Positions 6,153 to 12,717 of a stretch of 12,717 bases of DNA are shown here, piece by piece. Source of the stretch: Lachnospiraceae bacterium UBA7160 (lineage in GTDB: Bacteria > Bacillota > Clostridia > Lachnospirales > Lachnospiraceae); assembly GCA_002491565.1 (NCBI GenBank), contig DKWE01000014.1, positions 1 to 12,717 of the forward strand, read 5' to 3'. The translations under genes were made by a program, and so were the position numbers. Numbering within the stretch: the first letter of the stretch is position 1; each line of letters begins with the position of its first letter. A model generated the notes under the pieces. The model did not search any database. It saw only the letters and a list, made by a program, of their open reading frames with translations, and was not told the DNA's origin.

Positions 6153-7694
6153 ATGCTTAGAAAAGTAAAAGTAAAAAATGGAATGCTGCAGGGGCTTGTG
6201 GGAAAGGATCCCCGCGTCACAGTATTCCGGGGCGTGCCGTATGCAAAGCCTCCTGTGGGAGAACTGCGCTGGAGAGCGCCTGAACCGGCCGAGGACTGGG
6301 AGGGAGTCCGGAAATGCTATGAGTATGCGGATATGGCGATGATGCAGGTGCATCCCGGTATGGATGACGACTTTTATACGAGGGAGCTGCATCCGACGGC
6401 AGCGGAGTACCGGATGAGCGAGGACTGCCTGTATTTGAATATTTATTCGCCTGCTGAGACAACGGAGGATGCACTTCCGGTATTCGTCTATATTCACGGC
6501 GGCGGCTTGCAGGATGGCTACAGCTATGAGGTAGAGTTTGACCCGGAGCGTGTCGCACGAAGGGGCGTGATTGTGGTCATGGTCGCGTACCGGCTTGGAT
6601 TGTTCGGTTTTCTCGCACATCCGGAGATCACCGCACAGACACCGGAGGGGGCAGTGATCTCCAACTTTGGCATGCAGGATCAGTCGCTTGCGCTCCACTG
6701 GGTCTACGAAAATATTGCTGCCTTCGGCGGAAATCCGGAGCAGATCGTGATCTGCGGGCAGAGCGCCGGGGCACGCAGTGTGCAGGCGCAGATCTGCAGT
6801 ACTTACAATGGGACGATGATTAAGGGCGCGATCATCCAGTCCGGTGTCTCCATGATGTTCGGGGATGAAGACAAAGCAATGGCAGAGATGCCCAGTCTCT
6901 CCGAGGCGGAGCAGTATGGAGAGGATGTGCTGCGCAAGATCGGGATTGACAGCATCGAGGAGGCGCGGAAGATCGATGCGGACGAGCTGATGCGGAGGAT
7001 CCGCGAGATTTCAAAGGGGGTCCGCTATGTATTTGGGCTGTGTGTGGATGGAAAGTTTGTCACGGAGTCTGCACCGAGCGCCTACTACAAGAATCATGTC
7101 GCAGATATCCCGCTGATCATCAGCGTTTGTCAGGGTGAGACGCAGAGCAGTTTTCTCCGGGGAAAGATGGACTATGCCGATTATCTCAGACGGGCAGAGA
7201 AGTATGGGGATCAGAAAGAGGAATTCTTCCGCATCGAAGAGGTGACAAACGATGCGCAGGCGTATGCCCTGACGGGTGGTGATGCCTTTAACACATTCCT
7301 TAGCGGCAGCAGAGGCTTCTGTGAACTGCGGTCTGCGGCGGGGCAGAAGGTCTATTACTGCATTTTCGACCAGGATATTCCGGGGGATGACGCAGGCTCA
7401 TTCCATGGTGCGGACCTGTGGTTCATGTTCGATTCCCTTGGAAACAGCTGGCGGCCATTCGAAGGGAAGCACTATGACCTGGCCCGCCAGGTGACATCCT
7501 ACTGGACAAACTTTGTAAAGCATCTGGACCCGAACGGCGTGGATTACAATGGAAATCCGCTTCCCGTCTGGGAGCCGTACTGTACCGAGAAAAAGTCAGT
7601 GCTGCGCTTTGTGGATGTGCCAGTGCCGGAGAGGCTGGCGGACTGCCCGATGCTGGACTTCCGGCTGGCATTCGGGAAGAAAGTATTCGGGTAA
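6153..7694 (+). CDS. Type-B carboxylesterase family protein (first copy)
   Basis: This 513-residue esterase has no signal peptide and should act in the cytoplasm. It shows the full type-B carboxylesterase set: FRGVPYAKPPVGELRWRAP (25-43), SEDCLYLN (89-96), oxyanion loop HGGG (115-118), nucleophile S204 in GQSAG, candidate acid E329 in QGETQSS, and catalytic H418 in SFHGADLWF. The length is normal. A related gene at 11401 shares these blocks and the less common segment FYTRELHPTAAEYRMSE. The ribosome site GGGAAAGG (6135-6142) lies before the ATG at 6153; an earlier ATG at 6143 is out of frame and stops after five codons. Neighbours suggest it de-esterifies the imported oligosaccharide, for example a feruloyl or acetyl ester. 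The family includes feruloyl, p-nitrobenzyl and para-aminobenzoyl esterases, so the exact substrate is open. Confidence 0.93.
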   Translation: MLRKVKVKNGMLQGLVGKDPRVTVFRGVPYAKPPVGELRWRAPEPAEDWEGVRKCYEYADMAMMQVHPGMDDDFYTRELHPTAAEYRMSEDCLYLNIYSPAETTEDALPVFVYIHGGGLQDGYSYEVEFDPERVARRGVIVVMVAYRLGLFGFLAHPEITAQTPEGAVISNFGMQDQSLALHWVYENIAAFGGNPEQIVICGQSAGARSVQAQICSTYNGTMIKGAIIQSGVSMMFGDEDKAMAEMPSLSEAEQYGEDVLRKIGIDSIEEARKIDADELMRRIREISKGVRYVFGLCVDGKFVTESAPSAYYKNHVADIPLIISVCQGETQSSFLRGKMDYADYLRRAEKYGDQKEEFFRIEEVTNDAQAYALTGGDAFNTFLSGSRGFCELRSAAGQKVYYCIFDQDIPGDDAGSFHGADLWFMFDSLGNSWRPFEGKHYDLARQVTSYWTNFVKHLDPNGVDYNGNPLPVWEPYCTEKKSVLRFVDVPVPERLADCPMLDFRLAFGKKVFG

Positions 7695-7776
7695 TCTGGA
7701 AGTCAAAAGATGCCTGGTAGATTTTTGCTGCACGGCTGGCAGTAAAGTGCAGGCTGGGTTCCTTTCAATTGCCAGT

Positions 7777-7792
7777 TTTCAAAGCTTTGAAA
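7777..7792. promoter_or_regulatory. Perfect 16-bp palindrome before the HAD gene
   Basis: TTTCAAAGCTTTGAAA reads the same on both strands. It lies 59 bases before the HAD start in an otherwise empty 156-base gap. It could be an operator for a dimeric repressor or a small hairpin. The 10-base half AGCTTTGAAA recurs at 8844-8853, downstream of the same gene. No clear -35/-10 pair was found next to it. Confidence 0.35.
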
Positions 7793-7836
7793 TTGTGATA
7801 GGATAAGGAAGATTGGATGTGTGCAGTTCTGTGACC

Positions 7837-7843
7837 GGGGAGG
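7837..7843 (+). promoter_or_regulatory. Ribosome binding site that sets the HAD start
   Basis: GGGGAGG ends 7 bases before the ATG at 7851. The longer in-frame option starting at 7821 would place this site inside the gene and add ten residues before the conserved MKILYVSDLDGT start of the family. Confidence 0.8.
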
Positions 7844-7850
7844 GATCGGG

Positions 7851-8675
7851 ATGAAAATATTATACGTTTCTGATCTGGATGGGACATTGCTTCGCAGTGA
7901 TCAGAGAACATCTGCTTATACGAATCACGTAATTAACAGACTGGTAAGCCAAGGCGTGCTGTTTTCTTATGCGACAGCAAGATCGTATAGTACTTCGCAT
8001 AAGGTTACAGAGGGTATGATAGCAGCCTTTCCTCTGATCGTGTACAACGGGGCATTTATCAAAGATAATGCAACCGGAGAAATGCTCCTCAAGAATTTTT
8101 TTATCAGGGATGAGGCAGTATCTCTTGTAATGGAGCTATACGATGCAGGTATCTCCCCTGTCGTATATTCATTTGTCGGGAATGAGGAAAAGTTTTCGTA
8201 TGTGGAAGCGGAGGTAAATCCTGCTACAAGGGAATTTGTGGCTTCGCGGAAGGGAGATTCCCGGGACAGACCGGTCAGGGACAGGAGGTCCTTACTGGAT
8301 GGAACTCCATTTTATATTACCTGTATAGACAGTCCGGCAAAGCTGAAACCATTCTATGAAAAATACGAGAAGGTCTATCACTGTGTTTACCAGAGAGATA
8401 TTTATTCCGGGGAGCAATGGCTGGAGATCATGCCAAAAGAGGCGTCGAAAGCAAATGCTATACGGCAGCTTTCTGATTTGCTGGGCTGTGATTATATCAT
8501 TGCCTTTGGTGATGGAAAAAACGATATTGATATGTTTGAGATGGCGAATGAGGCGTATGCTGTTGAGAATGCAGTGTCTGAGTTAAAGAGTATTGCCACT
8601 GCTGTGATTGCGTCAAATGACGAGGATGGTGTGGCAAAATGGCTCGAAAAAAGAGAATTGTCAAAGGATAAATGA
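7851..8675 (+). CDS. Cof-type HAD-superfamily phosphatase
   Basis: This 274-residue soluble protein belongs to the Cof/YidA-like HAD hydrolases, which remove phosphate from small metabolites, often sugar phosphates. Motif I is SDLDGT with nucleophile D8 and acid/base D10. Motif II is probably the Thr of ATARS, the motif III lysine is in PKEASKANA, and motif IV is GDGKNDIDM. The segment between motifs II and III has the size of a C2-type cap. The length is normal for the family. The start follows GGGGAGG at 7837-7843. It is 156 bases after the carboxylesterase and is followed by an intrinsic terminator, so it may be the last gene of that operon or stand alone. Its codons look more A/T-rich than those of the transporter and esterase genes. 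Substrate cannot be read from sequence. Confidence 0.93.
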   Translation: MKILYVSDLDGTLLRSDQRTSAYTNHVINRLVSQGVLFSYATARSYSTSHKVTEGMIAAFPLIVYNGAFIKDNATGEMLLKNFFIRDEAVSLVMELYDAGISPVVYSFVGNEEKFSYVEAEVNPATREFVASRKGDSRDRPVRDRRSLLDGTPFYITCIDSPAKLKPFYEKYEKVYHCVYQRDIYSGEQWLEIMPKEASKANAIRQLSDLLGCDYIIAFGDGKNDIDMFEMANEAYAVENAVSELKSIATAVIASNDEDGVAKWLEKRELSKDK

Positions 8676-8758
8676 GAGCCTGTGGGTATGGGAGGCTGGC
8701 TTGAACTGCCAAACTGCCAGGGCCCAAAAAGCAGATACTTGCTGAAAAGGTAACGCGT

Positions 8759-8798
8759 CCCGGAGTGACATTGTGTGAATGTTGCTCCGGGATTTTTT
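8759..8798 (+). terminator. Rho-independent terminator after the HAD gene
   Basis: CCCGGAGTGACA (8759-8770) pairs with TGTTGCTCCGGG (8780-8791) over 12 bp including two G-U pairs, with a 9-base loop, followed by A and six T (8793-8798). This is a textbook intrinsic terminator and marks the end of the binding protein-esterase-HAD unit. Confidence 0.92.
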
Positions 8799-9178
8799 GT
8801 GGTCCGGACAGTATTATGCTATCATAGACTGCAGCAAACTAATAGCTTTGAAAAGCATATAAATATACATAATTGTTTACATTTCTTTCAGTTTTGTTAG
8901 TTTTCTACTGAAGCTGTTAGATGGGCGTAAGGATTTTTCCAACGGATTTTGCTATACTTGCCTCTGAAATGGATACCATTCACTGATGGCAAACAGAGCT
9001 ATCGTTACAGCCTTACAAAATTGTAGCCTTGCAGTAATAGTAAGGTAAGCTATGGATGGTATACTGAGAAAGAATTCAAAATATGTCAGTGACAGATCCG
9101 GCAGCGTGTTCCAGAGTAGCACAGGAAGGACACCGTGCACGAGGTGGATAAGAACGTTAAATTCTTCAGGGGAATCGT
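8799..9178. other. A/T-rich intergenic region without a convincing gene
   Basis: About 380 bases separate the terminator from the next gene. Two extended -10-like boxes on the + strand are visible: TG-C-TATACT (8950-8958) and TG-G-TATACT (9057-9065), each without a good -35. Small dyads include AATGG-ATA-CCATT (8968-8980) and CCTTAC/GTAAGG (9011-9016 with 9040-9045); AGCCTTRCA occurs twice (9009-9017 and 9025-9033). Short open frames on both strands have no ribosome site or recognisable motif. The region most likely carries the promoter of the CmpB-like gene and its leader; nothing else could be supported. Confidence 0.6.
9057..9065 (+). promoter_or_regulatory. Candidate extended -10 promoter of the CmpB-like gene
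   Basis: TGGTATACT combines the TGN extension with TATACT, five of six bases of the -10 consensus. A transcript would start near 9072, leaving a leader of about 107 bases. The -35 position shows no TTGACA-like sequence, which extended -10 promoters can tolerate. TGCTATACT at 8950-8958 is an equally plausible alternative or tandem start. Confidence 0.4.
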
Positions 9179-9775
9179 ATGACAGAAAGAAAAAAGTGGC
9201 AATTACAAATAGAAAAAATAAGGCATGCCTGGAAAGACAAACAGGATCTGTTTTGGTTTATGGTTATGGTGTTTTTTATCATGAGCCTGACAGGATGGCT
9301 ATGGGAGGTCTGTCTTCATCTGATTTCGGACGGATGTTTTGTGAACCGGGGTTTCCTTCATGGACCGTGGCTGCCGATCTATGGATCCGGGAGCGTGTTG
9401 ATCCTGACCCTGCTTCGCAGGCTGCGCAGGAAGCCTCTGCTGGAGTTCCTTGCGATCGTCCTTCTGTGCGGCTGTATCGAGTATAGCATATCGTGGTTTC
9501 TGGAACAGGTGTATGATGGGATGAGATGGTGGGATTACGGTGGTTATTTCCTGAATCTGAATGGTAGAATCTGCATAGAAGGGCTGCTGGCTTTTGGCTT
9601 TGGCGGGATGACGATTGTATATGTCTGTGCGCCGGTTCTGGAGCGTCTGTACAGGCGGATACCGAGGAGAATCCTTGTGCCGGTGTGCCTGATACTGGCG
9701 CTGCTATTTTGTGCGGATCTGATCTATTCCAGTTGGAATCCAAATCTCGGAAGCGGGATTGCAAGAAGGTTATGA
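9179..9775 (+). CDS. CmpB-family membrane protein (putative ABC transporter type IV permease family)
   Basis: This 198-residue integral membrane protein matches the family annotated as putative ABC-transporter type IV (CmpB). The hallmark blocks are present in order: GWLWE (39-43), NRGFLHGPWLPIYGSG (56-71), EYSISWFLE (101-109), and WWDYGGYFLNLNGRICIE (117-134). About five hydrophobic segments follow a charged N-terminus of about 22 residues. AGGGGAA at 9168-9174 precedes the ATG closely. The next gene, a membrane metallophosphoesterase, starts 20 bases after the stop, so the pair is cotranscribed. Despite the family name, transport has not been shown as far as I know, and the residues are conserved enough to suggest an enzymatic or binding role. 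It seems unrelated to the sugar operons on both sides. Confidence 0.85.
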   Translation: MTERKKWQLQIEKIRHAWKDKQDLFWFMVMVFFIMSLTGWLWEVCLHLISDGCFVNRGFLHGPWLPIYGSGSVLILTLLRRLRRKPLLEFLAIVLLCGCIEYSISWFLEQVYDGMRWWDYGGYFLNLNGRICIEGLLAFGFGGMTIVYVCAPVLERLYRRIPRRILVPVCLILALLFCADLIYSSWNPNLGSGIARRL

Positions 9776-9795
9776 AGTGAGAGCAGGAGGAACGT

Positions 9796-10971
9796 ATGCT
9801 TGCTGTTTATCTGTCACCTGTTTATATTATAGTAAATATTTATCTGCTGATGCGCATTCACAAGTGGCTGGGCGCATGCAGTCCCTTGTTCAGAAGGAAA
9901 GGGATGCGTGTGGGAATCAGCCTGATTTATGTGTTTCTGGCAGCGTCCATGCTGATTGCATTTTTCCTGCCGGCTGGTCCTGCCAGAAGAGTGATGAAAT
10001 GGATCAGCAATGAATGGTTCGGGGTTCTGTTGTATCTGCTGTTTGTTGTTCTGATGGCAGACCTGATTTGTCTCCTGCATTTTCTGCTTACGAGACGGAG
10101 GTTCCCATGCTCTAAAGCTGTACTGGGCGGAATCTGTGCGGCGGCGGTTCTCGTGCTTTGCACATGGGGAATCAAAAATGCCCGCATCATCCGTGTTACG
10201 CCGTATGAGATTGCGATCGATAAGAATGGCGGAATATTCGAAAGCCTAAATGTGGTTTTAATTTCTGATCTGCATTTGGGCTACAACATTGGCACTGCGC
10301 ATATGAGGCAGATGGCGGACAGGATCAATGAACAGAATGCAGATCTCGTGGTAATCGCCGGCGATATCTTTGATAATGAATATGAGGCCCTAGACGATCT
10401 GGAAGAGCTGATTGCGATATTTCGAAGTATTCAGTCGAACTATGGCATTTATGCCTGCTATGGGAATCATGATGTGGAGGAAAAAATACTGGCGGGCTTT
10501 ACCTTTGGGGGAGGCAAAAAGAAAGAGAGCAGTCTGCAGATGGACGCGTTTTTGGAGGAAGCGGGGATTCATCTGCTGCGGGATGAAGCGGTGCTGATTG
10601 CAGACAGTTTCTATCTGTATGGCAGGCCGGATGCACAGCGGCCCGGACGCGGGATTGAACAGAGAAAAACTGCTGCAGAGCTTACAGAGAGACTTGACAT
10701 GGAAAAGCCGGTCCTTGTGCTTGACCATGAACCGAGAGAATTTCAGGAATTGGCAGATGCCGGTGTGGATGTGGATCTGTGCGGCCATACGCATGACGGG
10801 CAGATGTTTCCAGCCAATCTGATCACGGCGCTTCTGTGGGAAAATTCCTATGGCTATCTGAAAAAGGATTCGATGCATACCATCGTGACTTCCGGTGTCG
10901 GTCTTTTTGGGCCGGACATGCGAGTAGGCACGATCGCGGAAATCTGCCCCATCCAGGTGCGGTTTCGATAA
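9796..10971 (+). CDS. Membrane-anchored metallophosphoesterase, YkuE/YaeI-like
   Basis: This 391-residue protein has three or four N-terminal membrane segments (about 1-20, 40-60, 76-98 and 108-125), then a calcineurin-like phosphoesterase domain from about 150. The two-metal site is complete: SDLHLG (D158, H160), GD (D190), GNHD (224-226), DHEP (H311) and GHTHDG (H331, H333). YkuE/YaeI-type proteins of this shape act on lipid-linked or nucleotide-linked phosphoesters at the membrane face; which one applies here is unknown. AGGAGG at 9785-9790 sits correctly before the ATG. It is paired with the CmpB-like gene 20 bases upstream. The stop abuts the decayed minus-strand fragment at about 10975, so the 3' flank has been rearranged. 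Family call is firm. Confidence 0.93.
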   Translation: MLAVYLSPVYIIVNIYLLMRIHKWLGACSPLFRRKGMRVGISLIYVFLAASMLIAFFLPAGPARRVMKWISNEWFGVLLYLLFVVLMADLICLLHFLLTRRRFPCSKAVLGGICAAAVLVLCTWGIKNARIIRVTPYEIAIDKNGGIFESLNVVLISDLHLGYNIGTAHMRQMADRINEQNADLVVIAGDIFDNEYEALDDLEELIAIFRSIQSNYGIYACYGNHDVEEKILAGFTFGGGKKKESSLQMDAFLEEAGIHLLRDEAVLIADSFYLYGRPDAQRPGRGIEQRKTAAELTERLDMEKPVLVLDHEPREFQELADAGVDVDLCGHTHDGQMFPANLITALLWENSYGYLKKDSMHTIVTSGVGLFGPDMRVGTIAEICPIQVRFR

Positions 10972-10974
10972 AAA

Positions 10975-11110
10975 GCATTCTTCCCGGACAAATTCTGCCC
11001 GAATTTCTTCATTGGGGATATACACAGAGTTTCTGTCAATGCCGTAAGCCAAATTGCTCAGATGAACGAGCAGCGTAAGAAGATCCTCCTTGCCTTGAAT
11101 AAAATTAATA
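10975..11110 (-). pseudogene. C-terminal remnant of an AAA-ATPase_like / PD-(D/E)XK_9 gene
   Basis: On the minus strand, one open frame with no start reads GKEDLLTLLVHLSNLAYG followed by IDRNSV and YIPNEEIRAEF. This is the block that precedes the nuclease-like C-terminal domain in the AAA-ATPase_like (PF09820) / PDDEXK_9 (PF08011) proteins, where the usual form is LLTLLVHLGYLAY followed by VYIPNEE. Only about 40-45 codons are recognisable. Downstream the frame runs into the antisense strand of the metallophosphoesterase. Upstream it stays open into the esterase promoter, but residues before about 11110 look weakly related at best. No ATPase core, start codon or ribosome site is present, so this is a decayed fragment, not a gene. 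Confidence 0.65.
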
Positions 11111-11163
11111 GGGGAACAGTAGCCTCTGCGAAGATACAGAGCAGATAAGAAGTTTCCAAAACT

Positions 11164-11227
11164 CAGAAACTGTGATGTCAGGAGTCAGAAAATGTATATT
11201 GTTGACCGCCGGGAACGTGTACGATAG
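11164..11227 (+). promoter_or_regulatory. Second copy of the activator-type promoter
   Basis: CAGAAACTG (11164-11172) and CAGAAAATG (11186-11194, continuing TATA to 11198) start 22 bp apart. TACGAT (11220-11225) follows, preceded by TG at 11218-11219. All spacings equal those at 3295-3358. The -35 position (about 11197-11202, TATTGT) is weak. The transcript would start near 11232, giving a leader of about 170 bases to the esterase ATG at 11401. The shared elements place this esterase in the same regulon as the binding protein operon. The regulator type (AraC/YesN-like) is inferred. Confidence 0.7.
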
Positions 11228-11309
11228 AATCATAACAGATACTGCGGTAATCTCAGGAGCCATGAAAAATATGCAGGGATAAGAAAGCCCGATTGGCCCC
11301 TGATTGATA

Positions 11310-11329
11310 CTGCAGGGAAGGGCCTGCAG
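11310..11329 (+). other. Hairpin in the leader of the second carboxylesterase
   Basis: CTGCAGG (11310-11316) pairs perfectly with CCTGCAG (11323-11329) around the loop GAAGGG. No T-run follows, so it is not a terminator by itself. It lies in the roughly 170-base leader between the predicted start of transcription and the gene. No known riboswitch was recognised. Confidence 0.4.
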
Positions 11330-11400
11330 ATGCTTACGGCAGCGACAGGAGTGATGGCAGGCATTGTGTTTTGAAGCATCATGTTTGAAGGAGGAAGAAT

Positions 11401-12717
11401 ATGAAGGATTTCAGAGTTATGACAGAATCAGGAGAGCTTCAGGGTGTGCACGGATGGGATCCGCGGGTGGCAGTGTTCCGGGGCGTTCCGTATGCGGCGC
11501 CGCCGGTAGGGGAGCTGCGCTGGAGAGCGCCGCAGCCTGCCCCAAAGTGGGAAGGTATCCGGAAGGCGGACAGCTATGGACCGATTGCCTGTCAGCCGGT
11601 GCCGGGCAGCAATCCGGAGGAATTCTGGACCAGAGAGATTCATCCGACCGGGACAGAGTTTGAGATGAGCGAGGACTGCCTGTATCTGAACGTCTATACA
11701 CCGGCAAGGACCGGACAGGAGAAGCTTCCGGTGCTGATCTACATCCACGGCGGCGGATTTAAGGGCGGCTATCCCTATGAGGTGGAGTTTGACTGGGAAC
11801 ATATGGCGAAGAAAGGAATCGTGGTAGTAGCGATCACGTACCGCCTTGGCATCCTTGGTTTCCTGAGCCATCCGTGGCTGTCCGCGGAAGCGCCGGACGA
11901 GGCGAAGGGGAATTACGGCACGCAGGACCAGCTCGCTGCGATTCAGTGGGTGCACCGAAATATCGCGGCGTTTGGCGGCAATCCGGAGCAAATCACGATC
12001 GCGGGCCAGTCTGCGGGTGCGATGAGTGTGCAGAATCTGATGACTTCAGTGCAGGCAGAAGGACTGATTGCCGGGGCAATTATCGAGAGCAGCGTCACAG
12101 TTGCATTTGCGGAGAAGCCGGACCGCCGCCATCCGCTTGCACAGGCGGAGCAGATCGGAGTGGAATTTATGGAAAAGGCAGGTATCCACAGCCTGGAAGA
12201 GGCAAGGAGTGTGCCTGCAAAGCGGCTGGTGGAGCTCGAAGATGAGGTACTTGGGCCTGGCATTCATTTTGAGCCGGTGATCGACGGAATCCTGATCCGG
12301 GAGACAAACTTTGAGGCTTATCTGAGAAATCATCAGCACCGGATTCCGGTGCTTGCCGGCTATAACCGGGGCGAAGCAGCCTCATTCTCAAAGGCGTTTG
12401 GCGGCGCAATCCGGGATATGGAGGAGCTGCGGCATTACGCGGAGGGCTTTGGCAGTGAGGCTGAGGAATTCCTGAACCTGTGCGGCGCCCGAAATGACGA
12501 GGAGGCGGCTGCAGTATCCGAGAGCATGGCGATGCTGGACCTGGTGGCCGGAGCACGGTTGTTCGGATGCATCCAGGAACAGCAGGGACGCAGTACCTAC
12601 CTGTATGATTTCAATGCAGATATTCCGGGAGAGGATCACGCAGGGAGCTATCACGGGAGCGAGATGTGGTTTGCTTATGACGGTCTTGCAAGATGCTGGC
12701 GGCCGTTTACCGGAAAG
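11401..12717 (+). CDS. Type-B carboxylesterase family protein (second copy), cut by the window end
   Basis: The reading frame is open from ATG 11401 to the last base, giving 439 residues without a stop; about 75 C-terminal residues are missing if it matches its relative at 6153. AAGGAGGA (11388-11395) is a strong ribosome site. No signal peptide is seen. All catalytic blocks are visible: FRGVPYAAPPVGELRWRAP (26-44), SEDCLYLN (90-97), HGGG (116-119), nucleophile S204 in GQSAG, candidate acid E325 in NRGEAAS, and H418 in SYHGSEMWF. It is a clear paralogue of the first copy but differs widely between the blocks, notably at 215-300, where substrate-contacting loops would lie. It is therefore not a recent duplicate and may cut a different ester. 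It is driven by the same type of promoter as the binding protein. Confidence 0.93.
   Translation, partial: MKDFRVMTESGELQGVHGWDPRVAVFRGVPYAAPPVGELRWRAPQPAPKWEGIRKADSYGPIACQPVPGSNPEEFWTREIHPTGTEFEMSEDCLYLNVYTPARTGQEKLPVLIYIHGGGFKGGYPYEVEFDWEHMAKKGIVVVAITYRLGILGFLSHPWLSAEAPDEAKGNYGTQDQLAAIQWVHRNIAAFGGNPEQITIAGQSAGAMSVQNLMTSVQAEGLIAGAIIESSVTVAFAEKPDRRHPLAQAEQIGVEFMEKAGIHSLEEARSVPAKRLVELEDEVLGPGIHFEPVIDGILIRETNFEAYLRNHQHRIPVLAGYNRGEAASFSKAFGGAIRDMEELRHYAEGFGSEAEEFLNLCGARNDEEAAAVSESMAMLDLVAGARLFGCIQEQQGRSTYLYDFNADIPGEDHAGSYHGSEMWFAYDGLARCWRPFTGK

Noticed and set aside
8952..9140. A 62-codon minus-strand frame in the intergenic region
   Set aside because: Partly hydrophobic, but no ribosome site, no family motif and no partner gene; could not be supported.
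9052..9486. A 144-codon + strand frame overlapping the start of the CmpB-like gene
   Set aside because: It overlaps a gene with strong family blocks in another frame, and its own translation has no features of a real protein.
10972..11030. Terminator after the metallophosphoesterase
   Set aside because: C/G-rich patches are present but do not form a good stem followed by T; the bases read better as the minus-strand remnant.
11330..11374. A 14-codon upstream frame (MLTAATGVMAGIVF) in the esterase leader
   Set aside because: Only a weak ribosome-like AAGGG precedes it, it lies in the leader near a hairpin, and nothing shows that it is translated. A six-codon frame at 11262-11282 is weaker still.

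Overview
The window looks like a chromosomal piece of a gut-type Clostridia, most likely Lachnospiraceae. The basis is an LplB/YtcP-type sugar importer with an LplA/DUF3502-like binding protein, strong AGGAGG ribosome binding sites, a CmpB-like membrane protein, and a decayed scrap of the AAA-ATPase_like/PD-(D/E)XK_9 family common in that group. No rRNA, tRNA, CRISPR array or insertion sequence was seen. Every intact gene is on the + strand.

Region 1 (1-3274) is a promoter-like element at the left edge followed by two CUT1-type permeases and a cytoplasmic six-bladed propeller glycoside hydrolase (GH93-like, sialidase fold). Region 2 (3295-8798) opens with a promoter carrying two direct repeats. 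It continues with the binding protein, a small alpha/beta hydrolase, a type-B carboxylesterase and a Cof-type HAD phosphatase, and closes with a clear intrinsic terminator. Region 3 (8799-10971) is about 380 bases without a convincing gene, then an apparently unrelated pair: a CmpB-family membrane protein and a membrane-anchored metallophosphoesterase. Region 4 (10972-12717) holds a minus-strand remnant of an AAA-ATPase-like gene, a second copy of the region 2 promoter, and a second type-B carboxylesterase that runs off the window end.

Reading: regions 1, 2 and 4 look like one catabolic regulon. An oligosaccharide is bound outside, imported by the two permeases with an ATPase encoded elsewhere, and processed inside by two or three esterases and one propeller hydrolase, none of which has a signal peptide. 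This predicts an ester-decorated oligosaccharide as substrate; a feruloylated or acetylated arabino-oligosaccharide is one candidate, but that is inference. The most notable signal is the shared promoter: two CAGAAA(A/C)TG boxes exactly 22 bp apart, a fixed distance to TACGAT, and a diverged spacer, in front of both the binding protein gene and the distant second esterase gene. This is the layout expected for an AraC/YesN-type activator. The binding protein also lacks the lipobox cysteine normally used to anchor it.
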